51,816 nt of DNA from Phycisphaeraceae bacterium (GTDB lineage Bacteria > Planctomycetota > Phycisphaerae > Phycisphaerales > Phycisphaeraceae). Shown piece after piece: positions 36,991 to 45,788 of this stretch. Below the pieces are notes generated by a model. It was not told the origin of the DNA and ran no database searches. It saw only the letters and a list, made by a program, of their open reading frames with translations. The stretch is from positions 1 through 51,816 of the forward strand of contig JAJDCU010000003.1 in assembly GCA_029260655.1 (NCBI GenBank), written 5' to 3'. Position 1 is the stretch's first letter. Every line of letters starts with the position of its first letter. The position numbers and the translations under genes are program-made.

Positions 36991-38424
36991 TCAGGCCGTC
37001 ATCAATTCCATCAGCTTGCCCACCGTGGCCTGCTCATCGATGGCCATGATGTGCTCGCCGATCTGCTTGCATCGATCTTCACCCACGACCTCTTTGCCAA
37101 GCGCTGTGAGCTTGACGGTGATCTCGTCCGGGGTCATCGGGTCACGCGGGTCGCCCTTGGGGACATCGACGCGGGTGGCGAAGCTCTTGCCGTCGTTGAG
37201 CGTCAGCGTCACTCGGCTTGGCTGGAACTCGGGGAACAGCGCCTCGAACTCATCGTTGGGAACGACCTTGACCTTGTCCATCACCGGGATCAGGGCAGGG
37301 TCTTCGATCCGCTCCTGCTTGAACTGCAAAGGCGTGACCATCCCGTCGATCAGCCCGGCGGCCAGGCAGTAGGGCAACGAGTGGTCGGCCGTTTCCTTGC
37401 CGGTGGGGCGGTACTTGTGCGGGTCGCCGAGGATGTCCGCCGCTCGGGCGATGACCTCGACCTTGATCTCGGTGACGTCGTCTGCCTTGATGTTGTTTTC
37501 CTTAACGCACTTCATCATCGCGGTCAGCGGGGCGTGGCTGAGCGCCTCGATCGGGAATGACTTCATGCCACAATCGACGATGCGGTAGTGGTCGCCCTTT
37601 GATCGGGGCAGGTCTTTGATCAGGCCGTCGGCGTCGAAGGCGCATGGCTCGTTGCCCACTTGCGAATGGCCGAAGACATGGAACAGACCTTCCTTGCCGT
37701 CGTAGATGTGCTCTGGCCCGGAATATCCCAGCTTGGCGAGCATGGCCGACTCGACCCCGACGCGCGTCGCCCAGGGGTCGACGGTGTTCTTCATATTCGT
37801 CAGCTTCCCGGCAGTGACGGCGCCCAGCGAGCCGGTCCGGCTGGCGCTGATGCCGATGGCGTTGACCATCTGCTCTACGCTTAGGTTTAGCAGGCGTCCC
37901 GGCCCGTAGGGAGCCGCAAAGCCGGTCAGCGTCGCGTGGTGCCAGCCGTACTCCCGCACGCCCGGCCGACCGATCTCAACCAGCCGCATCTCGACCTCGT
38001 ACGCTATCACCGTCGCCAGGATCAGGTCCTTGCCCGACAACCCGTTGGCCTCGCATACCGCCAGGGGCCCGGAGATCAGATCGCTTGGGTGCGAAGGGTC
38101 GGCCTTCCAGTAGATGTCGTTGTAATCCATCGACCGGATCATGTGCCCGTTAAGGAAAGCGGCGTCGACCGGGTTGGCTTTGAACCCGCTGACGAAGCAA
38201 GTACATGCGCCGCCGCCGTCTTCATTCATCGCCCGGTGGTGCTTGAGCAGTATCTGTGCGTCCTCCTGCTGACTGCCGCCCAGCGCACAGCCCAGCGAAT
38301 CAAACCAGAACAGCTTCGCCCGCTCGATCGCCTCGGCGCTGAGGTCGTCGTATTTCAACCCACACGCCCACTTCGCCAGGTCGTAGCTGATAAAGTCTTC
38401 CGTTTTGAACTTATCTGATGCCAT
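36991..38424 (-). CDS. MmgE/PrpD family protein
   Basis: 477 residues. The helical N-terminal domain contains FWFDSLGCALGGS and FLNGHMIRSMDYND, and the C-terminal alpha/beta lid has DCGMKSFPIEALSH. The family includes 2-methylcitrate dehydratase PrpD, cis-aconitate decarboxylase and iminodisuccinate epimerase, so the reaction is open. It is the last gene of a seven-gene operon for citrate-like tricarboxylates, 56 bases after the dehydrogenase gene. A dehydratase or isomerase acting on a citrate analogue is the natural guess. Confidence 0.85.
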   Translation of the reverse strand: MASDKFKTEDFISYDLAKWACGLKYDDLSAEAIERAKLFWFDSLGCALGGSQQEDAQILLKHHRAMNEDGGGACTCFVSGFKANPVDAAFLNGHMIRSMDYNDIYWKADPSHPSDLISGPLAVCEANGLSGKDLILATVIAYEVEMRLVEIGRPGVREYGWHHATLTGFAAPYGPGRLLNLSVEQMVNAIGISASRTGSLGAVTAGKLTNMKNTVDPWATRVGVESAMLAKLGYSGPEHIYDGKEGLFHVFGHSQVGNEPCAFDADGLIKDLPRSKGDHYRIVDCGMKSFPIEALSHAPLTAMMKCVKENNIKADDVTEIKVEVIARAADILGDPHKYRPTGKETADHSLPYCLAAGLIDGMVTPLQFKQERIEDPALIPVMDKVKVVPNDEFEALFPEFQPSRVTLTLNDGKSFATRVDVPKGDPRDPMTPDEITVKLTALGKEVVGEDRCKQIGEHIMAIDEQATVGKLMELMTA

Positions 38425-38480
38425 TGACTGGGTTCCTTCTGCCTTAGCGCTCTTCGCGCCTTCGCGGTTTGCTCAATATC

Positions 38481-39593
38481 TTACACATGCCGGGCAACTT
38501 CCTGGGCGACCTCCAGCGTCGTGTTGCTCAGCCCCACGTCATACGTCCCGACCTTGTGCTCCTTGATGACCTTGGCGACCGCGGCTTCCAGGCGCGACGC
38601 CAAGTCGTCTTCGTTGAGCCAGTCGAACATCAGCTTGACCGTCAGCAGCATCGCCATCGGGTTGACCTTGTACATCCCGTCGTACTTCGGCGCCGACCCG
38701 TGCGTCGGTTCAAACACCGCGTAGTCGTCGCCGATGTTCGCCGCCGACGCAAAGCCCAGCCCGCCGACCAGCCCGGCGCAGAGGTCCGAGATGATGTCGC
38801 CGAACATGTTCTCCGCGACCAGCACGTCGTAGTTCTGCGGGTTCTTGATCATCCACATGCAGATCGCGTCGATGTTGGCTTCCCACAGCGGGATGTCGTA
38901 TTTCTTGGCAACCTCACGGGCGACCCGGGTGATCAGCCCGCCGGTCTCGCGCAGGACGTTGGGCTTTTCGACGAGGGTGACGCTTTTTCGGCTGTGGGTC
39001 TTGGCATATTCGAACGCCTGGGTGACGATGCTCTCACAGCCCTGGCTGCTCATGATCCGTGTCGACAGGGCGACGTTTTCGAGCCCCTTGTCCTTCCACT
39101 TGACCATCTTGGGGTTGTCGCACATGGCCGTATAAACCTTCTCCGGCAGCGGGAACCACTCGACCCCGCCGTACATCCCCTCGGTGTTCTCGCGGAAGAC
39201 GACCAGGTCGACATCGTCGCGGTAGTTCAGCGGGTTGCCCGGAAAAGCCTTGCACGGGCGGAGGTTGGTGTGCAGGTTAAAGAGTTGACGCAGCTTGACG
39301 ATCGGGCTGAAGTAAACCAGCCCCTTGTCTTTGAGCTCGGGGGCGAGCTCGTCGTTCGCCTCATCGCGTGGCTTGCTGGTGATCGCGCCGAACAGTGCGC
39401 AGTCGGTGCCCTTGAGGGTCTGGATCGTGCGCTCCGGCAGGGGGTCGCCCTCCTTGCACCAGAACTCCCAGCCGATGTCCGCCGGGACGTACTCGGCGTC
39501 AAACTTCATGGCGTCCAGAACGATCTTCGCCGCTTCCATCACGTCATTGCCCACGCCGTCGCCGGGCATCCATGCGATCTTGTACTTAGCCAT
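38481..39593 (-). CDS. Isocitrate/isopropylmalate dehydrogenase family enzyme
   Basis: 370 residues. Marks are WMPGDGVGNDVMEAA at the N-terminus, NLRPCKAFPG and VVFRENTEGMYGG for the hydroxyacid site, ENMFGDIISDLCAGLVGG for Mg binding, and FEPTHGSAPKYDG for the adenine side. This family oxidises and decarboxylates 2-hydroxyacids (isocitrate, isopropylmalate or homoisocitrate) with NAD(P). Next to an aconitase and a citryl-CoA-lyase-like gene, isocitrate is the most likely substrate, but homoisocitrate cannot be excluded. 43 bases follow the aconitase stop. Confidence 0.88.
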   Translation of the reverse strand: MAKYKIAWMPGDGVGNDVMEAAKIVLDAMKFDAEYVPADIGWEFWCKEGDPLPERTIQTLKGTDCALFGAITSKPRDEANDELAPELKDKGLVYFSPIVKLRQLFNLHTNLRPCKAFPGNPLNYRDDVDLVVFRENTEGMYGGVEWFPLPEKVYTAMCDNPKMVKWKDKGLENVALSTRIMSSQGCESIVTQAFEYAKTHSRKSVTLVEKPNVLRETGGLITRVAREVAKKYDIPLWEANIDAICMWMIKNPQNYDVLVAENMFGDIISDLCAGLVGGLGFASAANIGDDYAVFEPTHGSAPKYDGMYKVNPMAMLLTVKLMFDWLNEDDLASRLEAAVAKVIKEHKVGTYDVGLSNTTLEVAQEVARHV

Positions 39594-39636
39594 CGGGGTA
39601 TCCTTGCAAAAAACCGTGTCTAGGGTGTCGGAGTTA

Positions 39637-41610
39637 TTACGTCGTGAGCCGGGAGCGTGCGATCGCCTCGGCGCCGCCTGCGACGACCAGCTCTTGCGCG
39701 GTCGCGCTCAGCGGGGGAAACGGGAAGGCCTCGCCGCCGACGCGGACGAGTGACGCCTGGAAATCAACTTCGATATCCGGCCCGATGATCGTGGGCTTGT
39801 CGTGTGAAGCCAACTCCTTAGCCAGATGGTCGACCAGCCCCGGGCATTCGATGCAGAGGAACCCGTTGTTAAACGCGTTTCGCCGGTAGGTCTCGCTGTA
39901 GCTGGCCGCGATCACGCAGGGCACGCCCTTATACTTCAGGCAGGTCGCCGCCTGTTCCCGGCTGGACCCGGTGCCGAAGTTTCGCCCGCCGACGACGATG
40001 TCGCCGTCACGGTAGGTCTCGTTGAACGCCGGGTCGTAATTCTCAAACGCGACCTCTTTCATCTGCTCCGGCGTCATGTCGTCCTTATACGTCCACTTCC
40101 CGGCGTAGATACCGTCGGTGTTCATGTTGTCCCTGGGCATATAGAGCGCACGCCCGGCGACCTTCGCGGGGAAGCCCTCAATGATCGTTACTGTCCCGGC
40201 GGCCAGACCCTTAGGCGCTTGGACCGTGATCCGCTTGACGGGCTCGGTGTCTTCATAGTCCGACGGTGCACAGATGTAGCCCGCCAGCGCCGACGCCGCG
40301 ACTACCGCCGGCGAGCCCAGGTACACCAGCGAATCCGCGCTGCCCATCCGGCCCTTGAAGTTGCGGTTGGTCGCGCTGATGGCGACCTCGCCGGGCTCGG
40401 TCGTGCCTTGGCCCAGCCCGATGCAGGGACCGCACCCGGACGGCAGGGGGGTCGCGCCGGCCTCGATCAACGCCTGCCAGTCGCCGTTATCTTCCGCCTT
40501 CTGCTGCACCTCCGCAGACGCCGCCGCGATGTAGAACGATACGCCCTCCGCGATCCGCTTGCCCTTCACAACTTCGGCCGCGTCGCATAAATCTTCCAGC
40601 CGAGCGTTTACGCACGACAATAGATACGCCTTCTGCACCGCGATCTTCTTCTTCTGTATCGCCGGCAGCGACGACATCGTCTTGACCTCGTTGGGCCCGC
40701 AGACGTGGGGGATCACCGTGCTAAGGTCCAGTTCAAGCTCGACAGCGTAAGCCGCGTCACCGTCCGCCTCCAATTGGTCGTTCCACCATCCGTCGACATC
40801 GGCTCGTGTGTAACCACCGAGGCTGCCGTCGCGCCGTGAACCTGGCAGTGGGCTTTCAGCGAAGTAATCTGCCCGGGTGTAGAGGTAGTCACGCAACACC
40901 TCATCGAACCCAAACGCCCCAGCCAGCGCGCCCCACTCGGTGGTCATATTGGCAATCGACATCCGCTGGTCCATCGACAGGCACGACACACCCTCGCCGA
41001 CGAACTCAACAGCGTGGTTAAGCACCTCGTCTTGATTGAATAATCCGCACAGTGCGATGATGACGTCCTTGCCGACCACCCCCGGGCGGAGCTTGCCCTT
41101 GAGCACGCAGCGGGCGACCTTGGGCACCTGCCACCAGGTCTGCCCCGTCGCCCAGAGGCAGGCCGCGTCCGTGCGCACCACCGGCGTGCCCAGCGCGCCG
41201 ACCGCGCCATAAATGTTCGAGTGCGAGTCGCTGCCGACGATCATGCTCCCCGGCACGGCGTAGCCCTGCTCGACCATCACCTGATGGCTGATCCCGGTCC
41301 CCGCCGGGTAAAAATCGATCCCGTGGTCGTCGGCAAACTTCTGGATCTTCGCGTACTTGCCCAGGTTCTCCGGGGTGTGGTTCTGGATGTCGTGATCGAT
41401 CGCGAACACCGGCTGGTGTGGGTCGGCGACCTTCGGCTCAATGCCATCGGGGAAGATGCTCTTAAACTTCCCTATCACCGCGCCGGTGTTGTCGTGGGTC
41501 ATCACGTGCTTGGGCCTGATCGTGACGATCGTCCCCTGTAGCGCGGACTCGCCTTCGCCAAGTCCCACGGCGTAGCGTGTCGCGATTTTTTCTACCAGTG
41601 TCAGGCTCAT
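39637..41610 (-). CDS. Aconitase/homoaconitase family hydratase
   Basis: 657 residues with large and small (swivel) domains in one chain. SDSHSNIYGAVGALG is the substrate stretch. Cluster ligands are in LLSCVNARLEDL and SGCGPCIGLG, and GTGSSREQAA in the swivel domain is the catalytic Ser/Arg loop. The enzyme interconverts citrate and isocitrate or a homologue through a cis-aconitate-type intermediate using a [4Fe-4S] cluster. It lacks the exact SCTNGR form of common aconitases and looks closer to the homoaconitase-like branch. Operon partner of the dehydrogenase and citryl-CoA genes. Confidence 0.87.
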   Translation of the reverse strand: MSLTLVEKIATRYAVGLGEGESALQGTIVTIRPKHVMTHDNTGAVIGKFKSIFPDGIEPKVADPHQPVFAIDHDIQNHTPENLGKYAKIQKFADDHGIDFYPAGTGISHQVMVEQGYAVPGSMIVGSDSHSNIYGAVGALGTPVVRTDAACLWATGQTWWQVPKVARCVLKGKLRPGVVGKDVIIALCGLFNQDEVLNHAVEFVGEGVSCLSMDQRMSIANMTTEWGALAGAFGFDEVLRDYLYTRADYFAESPLPGSRRDGSLGGYTRADVDGWWNDQLEADGDAAYAVELELDLSTVIPHVCGPNEVKTMSSLPAIQKKKIAVQKAYLLSCVNARLEDLCDAAEVVKGKRIAEGVSFYIAAASAEVQQKAEDNGDWQALIEAGATPLPSGCGPCIGLGQGTTEPGEVAISATNRNFKGRMGSADSLVYLGSPAVVAASALAGYICAPSDYEDTEPVKRITVQAPKGLAAGTVTIIEGFPAKVAGRALYMPRDNMNTDGIYAGKWTYKDDMTPEQMKEVAFENYDPAFNETYRDGDIVVGGRNFGTGSSREQAATCLKYKGVPCVIAASYSETYRRNAFNNGFLCIECPGLVDHLAKELASHDKPTIIGPDIEVDFQASLVRVGGEAFPFPPLSATAQELVVAGGAEAIARSRLTT

Positions 41611-41622
41611 CGTGAGTCCTAC

Positions 41623-42204
41623 TTATCCCTTGAGAGGGTGCTTGCCCAGATACTTGGCGATGTCGAAGTCAACGAAGTCGGCGTGGTGGAAGATGATCGA
41701 TTCGATCGTCCGCTCGACCTTGTCGCCCTCGTGGCTGTGGGTCGCGACGATATGCATGACCTCGGCGGGGATCCCGTGCTTGTAGCACATCGCCACGCCG
41801 CTGAATGGGTGCCGAAGCATCTCTCCGAAGTGGCCCTTGACCAGCTTGTCGTCTGCGTCACGGTCGAACTCCAGCGGCTTGCCCACGTCTGCCAGCATCG
41901 CCCCGGCGATGAGGACGTCCTTGTTCACCGGGATCTTCCCGGCGTAGATCGTCGTCAACGTGTCGGCGATCACGATGCACTGTCGGATGCAGGAGTTGAG
42001 GTGTTCGATGAAGCGCAGGTCGATGTCGCCTGCCAGCAGCGTGAACGGGATCGCGCGGAGTTCGTCGAACTTCCAGCCCTTGCCCCCCGCGCCGGTCTCG
42101 ATCGCCTCGGACCACACGGTCGCAACCTTGTCACGTAAGCCGGCGTCGGTGATGGCGGTGATGTCTGGGAATAGTTCCGCGATTTGATCAGCGGTGTACG
42201 GCAT
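41623..42204 (-). CDS. HD-superfamily-like protein with an altered HD doublet
   Basis: 193 residues, soluble. The helical layout, an early His (H68), and a later His-rich block (H132, H143, H151, H156, H158) resemble HD-domain metal phosphohydrolases. At the place of the HD doublet the sequence reads MLADVGKP, so the His is replaced by Ala105 and only Asp106 remains. Metal binding may be changed or lost. The gene sits 3 bases after the citryl-CoA-lyase-like gene and 12 bases before the aconitase gene, so it is a fixed part of this operon, but no reaction can be assigned. Confidence 0.75.
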   Translation of the reverse strand: MPYTADQIAELFPDITAITDAGLRDKVATVWSEAIETGAGGKGWKFDELRAIPFTLLAGDIDLRFIEHLNSCIRQCIVIADTLTTIYAGKIPVNKDVLIAGAMLADVGKPLEFDRDADDKLVKGHFGEMLRHPFSGVAMCYKHGIPAEVMHIVATHSHEGDKVERTIESIIFHHADFVDFDIAKYLGKHPLKG

Positions 42205-42207
42205 CGG

Positions 42208-42999
42208 TCAATCTCCTGGTAATGCTCTGGCTTCGGGCCCGTCGTAGCTGTGGGCCACCGGGTCGATCTTGCGCATGGGTTTCTGTCGTGATTGTTCTTC
42301 GGTGACGTGCGCGACCAGCCCCGGCGTGCGGGCGATCATGAACAGCCCGTTCATCACCGCCGGGTCGAAGCCGAGCTGTGCAAGCAACGCGCCGATCGCG
42401 CCGTCGACGTTGATCGGCAGCTTCTTGCCGGCGTCGGCGAAGATCTGCTCTACCGCACGCGCCGCGTCGAGGTACTTGCCCGAAACCCCTGCCTCGGCGG
42501 CCAGCTCGAACAGCCGCGCCGTACGGGGGTCTTGCGTGTGGATGCGGTGCCCGAACCCGCTCATCCGTTCGCCTCGTTCTTTCATCTCGGCCAGTTCAGC
42601 CTTCGCGGCCTCGGCAAGCGGCTGGCCATCACGCTCGGCCCGTTCGATGATCCGGCCAAGCTGGGTGGCGCAGTCCTGGACCGCGCCGCCGTGAGATTTG
42701 TTGATCGACATGATCCCTGCGGCGACGGACTGGCTCAGCCCGGCACCCGTGCTGGCTACGGTCCGTGCCGCCAAGACACTCGGCGGAGTCGCGCCGTGGT
42801 CGATCGACGAGACAAGGACAGCGTCCATCAGCTTCCCGACTGCCGCGCTGGGCAGTTCACCACGCAGGATCAGGTATACCGCCTGCCCGAACGTGACGTT
42901 GCCCATCAGTTCGGCGATGTCGTAGCCACGCACCGCCACGCGGTTGGGTTTGATCTCGGTGACGGCGGTGGTCCAGCTATTAGGATTGGCTTCGCTCAT
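42208..42999 (-). CDS. Citryl-CoA lyase-like protein (citrate synthase fold)
   Basis: 263 residues, the size of stand-alone citryl-CoA lyase and of the C-terminal domain of ATP-citrate lyase. Catalytic residues are visible: H68 in SSIDHGATPP, H151 in GFGHRIHTQDPR and D199 in INVDGAIGALL. It should cleave citryl-CoA to acetyl-CoA and oxaloacetate or the reverse. Its start overlaps the end of the ligase alpha gene by 4 bases, which fits a citryl-CoA synthetase/lyase pair. A homologue acting on a citrate analogue is possible. Confidence 0.87.
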   Translation of the reverse strand: MSEANPNSWTTAVTEIKPNRVAVRGYDIAELMGNVTFGQAVYLILRGELPSAAVGKLMDAVLVSSIDHGATPPSVLAARTVASTGAGLSQSVAAGIMSINKSHGGAVQDCATQLGRIIERAERDGQPLAEAAKAELAEMKERGERMSGFGHRIHTQDPRTARLFELAAEAGVSGKYLDAARAVEQIFADAGKKLPINVDGAIGALLAQLGFDPAVMNGLFMIARTPGLVAHVTEEQSRQKPMRKIDPVAHSYDGPEARALPGD

Positions 43000-43925
43000 G
43001 ATGCGCTCCCCGAGGTGGCTGCGATAGCCTTGAGTGTAGCATCCGGCAGGTCGCCGAAGCTGGCAACGACGGTCGCGCCGGCCTCGGTCAGGGCCTTGAC
43101 CTTCCCAGCATGTGTGCCCTTGCCGCCTTCGATGATCGCACCGGCATGGCTGAAGCGTGTGCCCTCCTTCGCCGCCTTGCCACCGATATAAGCAACGACC
43201 GGCTTGGTGACGCGACCCGACTTCATCAGCGCCGCGAGGTCTTCTTCCTGTGATCCGCCGATCTCCCCGAAGATCACGATCGCTTCGGTGTCAGGATCGT
43301 CCTGGAACAGAAGCGCGACGTCGGGGAACCGCAGGCCCAGTACCGAGTCGCCGCCGACGTGGCAGATCGTGCTCAGTCCGATGCCGACCTGGCCTAAATA
43401 GTAAGCGGTAGAAGAACTCATTCCGCCCGAGCGGCTGATCACGCCGACGTTGCCGGGTTTGAACCATGCCTTGGCCGACTCGGCGCGGCCGCCGATCATC
43501 CCCAGCACCGCCTTGCCCGGGCTGATGATGCCCAGCGTGTTGGGCCCGACAAAGTTCGCGCCGTGCGCCTTGGCTGCGTCGGCGATCTGGATCGCGTCCC
43601 AGACGGGGACACGGTCGGGCACGATGACGACCAGCTTGACGCCGGCCTCGATCGCTTCGATCGCCGCGGCCTTGACCAGCCTTGCCGGGACGAAAACGAC
43701 CGACACATCGGCCGGGCCATCGTGGTTCTGCCGGCAGTAGGCGTCTGCTTCCTTTACGGTATTAAAAACCGGGACGCCCTGGACCTCCTGCCCGCCTTTC
43801 TTGGGCGTGCAGCCTGCGACGACGTTCGTCCCGTAGCCCAGCATCAGCGCCGTCCGCGCCTGACCTTCTCGGCCGGTGATCCCCTGCACGATGACCCGTT
43901 TGGTTTCGTCGATCAGGATGGCCAT
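42996..43925 (-). CDS. Succinyl-CoA-ligase-like alpha subunit, probable citryl-CoA synthetase small subunit
   Basis: 309 residues. The Rossmann N-terminus starts VIVQGITGREGQ, VISRSGGMSSSTAYYL and VIFGEIGGSQEED match the ATP-citrate-lyase branch, and SHAGAI supplies the phospho-histidine at H260. The protein binds CoA and forms the acyl-phosphate with its beta partner. Because the next gene is citryl-CoA-lyase-like and the gene before is the beta subunit, citrate rather than succinate is the likely acid; true succinate-CoA ligase is the alternative. Confidence 0.85.
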   Translation of the reverse strand: MAILIDETKRVIVQGITGREGQARTALMLGYGTNVVAGCTPKKGGQEVQGVPVFNTVKEADAYCRQNHDGPADVSVVFVPARLVKAAAIEAIEAGVKLVVIVPDRVPVWDAIQIADAAKAHGANFVGPNTLGIISPGKAVLGMIGGRAESAKAWFKPGNVGVISRSGGMSSSTAYYLGQVGIGLSTICHVGGDSVLGLRFPDVALLFQDDPDTEAIVIFGEIGGSQEEDLAALMKSGRVTKPVVAYIGGKAAKEGTRFSHAGAIIEGGKGTHAGKVKALTEAGATVVASFGDLPDATLKAIAATSGSAS

Positions 43926-43928
43926 GAC

Positions 43929-45479
43929 CTAGTTTCCTCCCCCGGCCGCCGCGACACAACCCACGGCCTCGGTAAGCCCCGGGACGTCCAACTCAACATA
44001 CACCACCGGCTTGCCCGCCCGGCGCAATTCTATTTCGCAAGCGATGAACTCCGAGTCCTTGCCCGCCGCGTCTTGCTCGCTCACCGCCAGCACGGGCACA
44101 CCCGCTTCATCTTTGAGCAGCCCGTAGGCGTGTTCGACGACCAGCCGGGTTGTTTCAGCGTCGCAGGCTTGTGAGTCTATCCAGACACGCCCGCCGGTGA
44201 TGGCAAAGGAGGTGCCCGCCCCGACGAACCCGGGGACCCGTGGGGCTCTTGGCTGCCAGGGCTTCGCGTTCGAGTCGTTGACTAACTCGGCGAAACGCTG
44301 GGCAATCGTGCGCGGTGTGTCGTCTTTGCGGTAGCCCTGGACCTTGGCGGGGAGCTGCGCACAGGCGTCCTGCAGGATCTCGACCGCCCGGTCCTCGCTG
44401 TTGCCGCCGAGGCGGATCACCGCGGGGATGGTTAGTTCCAGTTCCCCAAACGCCTTAGCCAGCCCGTAGGCCGACCAGAACTGCTCCTGGCTGGCTACGC
44501 CCGAGCCCGAGCCGAAGTACCCGACGAGGTCCGGCTGGCTGAGGATGGTGCGTGCGGCGCGGTAGACCTTGGCGGCCGAAGGGTTGCCGGAGGTGTCGGT
44601 GAAGTTGGCGATGGTGAATCCCTCAGCCATGATCGCGTCCATGGACATCATGGACCCGCCGCCGCCTGCGCCGTGAAAACCGATCAGGCCTTTCGTGTCG
44701 GGTTCGGCCGCGGTGTTTAGTTGTGCAAAGTAAAACGTGCCGCGGTGGTCGGCCTGCTCGACGTCGTAGGCGACGCGCTCAAGCAAGGTGGGGGGGTGGT
44801 CCAATTCGCGCGCGATCTCGATGCCCAGCTCCGGATGGCGGAACACCGCGTAGTCGTCGATGGTCATCCGGCAGTCCACGGCGATCACCCGGCCGTCGGT
44901 CGTGGTTACCAGCGGGTTGATCTCAAGCGACCGCGCTTCGTGGGTGCTGGCGACCTCGAATACACCCCGCACAGCCTGAGTTACCTGGCCATGTAGCGTT
45001 TTATCGATGGAGGAACCGGCGATCAGGCCGCGGAGTTGATCGTCGTCGGGGCCGGTTTGCGGGTCGCAGGCCAGGCGATGCACATCGGCGGCGCGGTCCT
45101 CGATCCCTGAGCCCCCGGCCAGTGACAGCAAGATCACCGGGGCCCGGGCCGCGTCGTCCAGCGCCAGTGAGACGAACAACTCCTGATCGATCGGGACCCG
45201 TTCTTCGACGAGCACCTCGGTGACCGGGAAGTTGCCGACTTTCATCGCCAGTAGTCTTTCGGCGTGTTCGGCCACCTGCTGGGGGGTGTCTGCGGAAACC
45301 ACGCCTCCGAAAGCCTTGCGGCCGGTGGTCCATGCCTGGACCTTGACGATGACTGAGCCGCCAATCGATTCGGCGATCTGGGCCGCTTCCCGGGGTGTGC
45401 GGGCGACCGCTCCTTGAGGCACCTGGAACCCATGTTGGGTCAGCAGTGCCTTGGCCTGGTACTCGTGCAATCGGGCCAT
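43929..45479 (-). CDS. ATP-grasp succinyl-CoA-ligase-like beta subunit with C-terminal extension, probable citryl-CoA synthetase large subunit
   Basis: 516 residues, about 120 longer than ordinary SucC. The N-terminus MARLHEYQAKALLTQHGF and VKVQAWTTGRKAFGGV are typical ATP-grasp ligase beta features. LEINPLVTTTDGR holds Mg ligands. GGGGSMMSMDAI and ANFTDTSGNPS match the citrate-site region of ATP-citrate lyase in style. The extra C-terminal part (about 390-516) has no motif I know. First gene of the seven-gene operon, 3 bases before the alpha subunit gene. It activates the acid with ATP and CoA. Confidence 0.83.
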   Translation of the reverse strand: MARLHEYQAKALLTQHGFQVPQGAVARTPREAAQIAESIGGSVIVKVQAWTTGRKAFGGVVSADTPQQVAEHAERLLAMKVGNFPVTEVLVEERVPIDQELFVSLALDDAARAPVILLSLAGGSGIEDRAADVHRLACDPQTGPDDDQLRGLIAGSSIDKTLHGQVTQAVRGVFEVASTHEARSLEINPLVTTTDGRVIAVDCRMTIDDYAVFRHPELGIEIARELDHPPTLLERVAYDVEQADHRGTFYFAQLNTAAEPDTKGLIGFHGAGGGGSMMSMDAIMAEGFTIANFTDTSGNPSAAKVYRAARTILSQPDLVGYFGSGSGVASQEQFWSAYGLAKAFGELELTIPAVIRLGGNSEDRAVEILQDACAQLPAKVQGYRKDDTPRTIAQRFAELVNDSNAKPWQPRAPRVPGFVGAGTSFAITGGRVWIDSQACDAETTRLVVEHAYGLLKDEAGVPVLAVSEQDAAGKDSEFIACEIELRRAGKPVVYVELDVPGLTEAVGCVAAAGGGN

Positions 45480-45788
45480 GGAGATATCCCCTACAAGCTA
45501 CTTTCGGTTCGGGATCAATACGTTACGGGCGGACTATAATAACCATAATTATGTGTCGTGCCAGCCGCTTGGAGGGCATTTTCTCTGATTATTTCTCCAG
45601 GTGCTCCCAGACGGCTAGCCGGTTGGGGCCGCTCCAGAAAATGCCGGGTATCTGGACTTCTACAGCTCCGAAGTTCACTACCGTTGATAAATATCCGACT
45701 CAGGTAACAGAGTCTATCGCACCGCCATGGCCGACGGAGGCGTTGGTTCGTTTCCCCCCGGCCTGCCACTTAATAAGAGGCGACATTC
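45480..45788. promoter_or_regulatory. Divergent promoter region between the citryl-CoA operon and transketolase
   Basis: 309 bases without a gene. On the plus strand TATAAT stands at 45535-45540 but lacks a good -35 at the right distance. Just to its right is the perfect palindrome CATAATTATG, a possible operator. The stretch 45535-45560 is the most AT-rich part and probably contains start points for one or both sides. The remainder is unremarkable. Confidence 0.4.
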
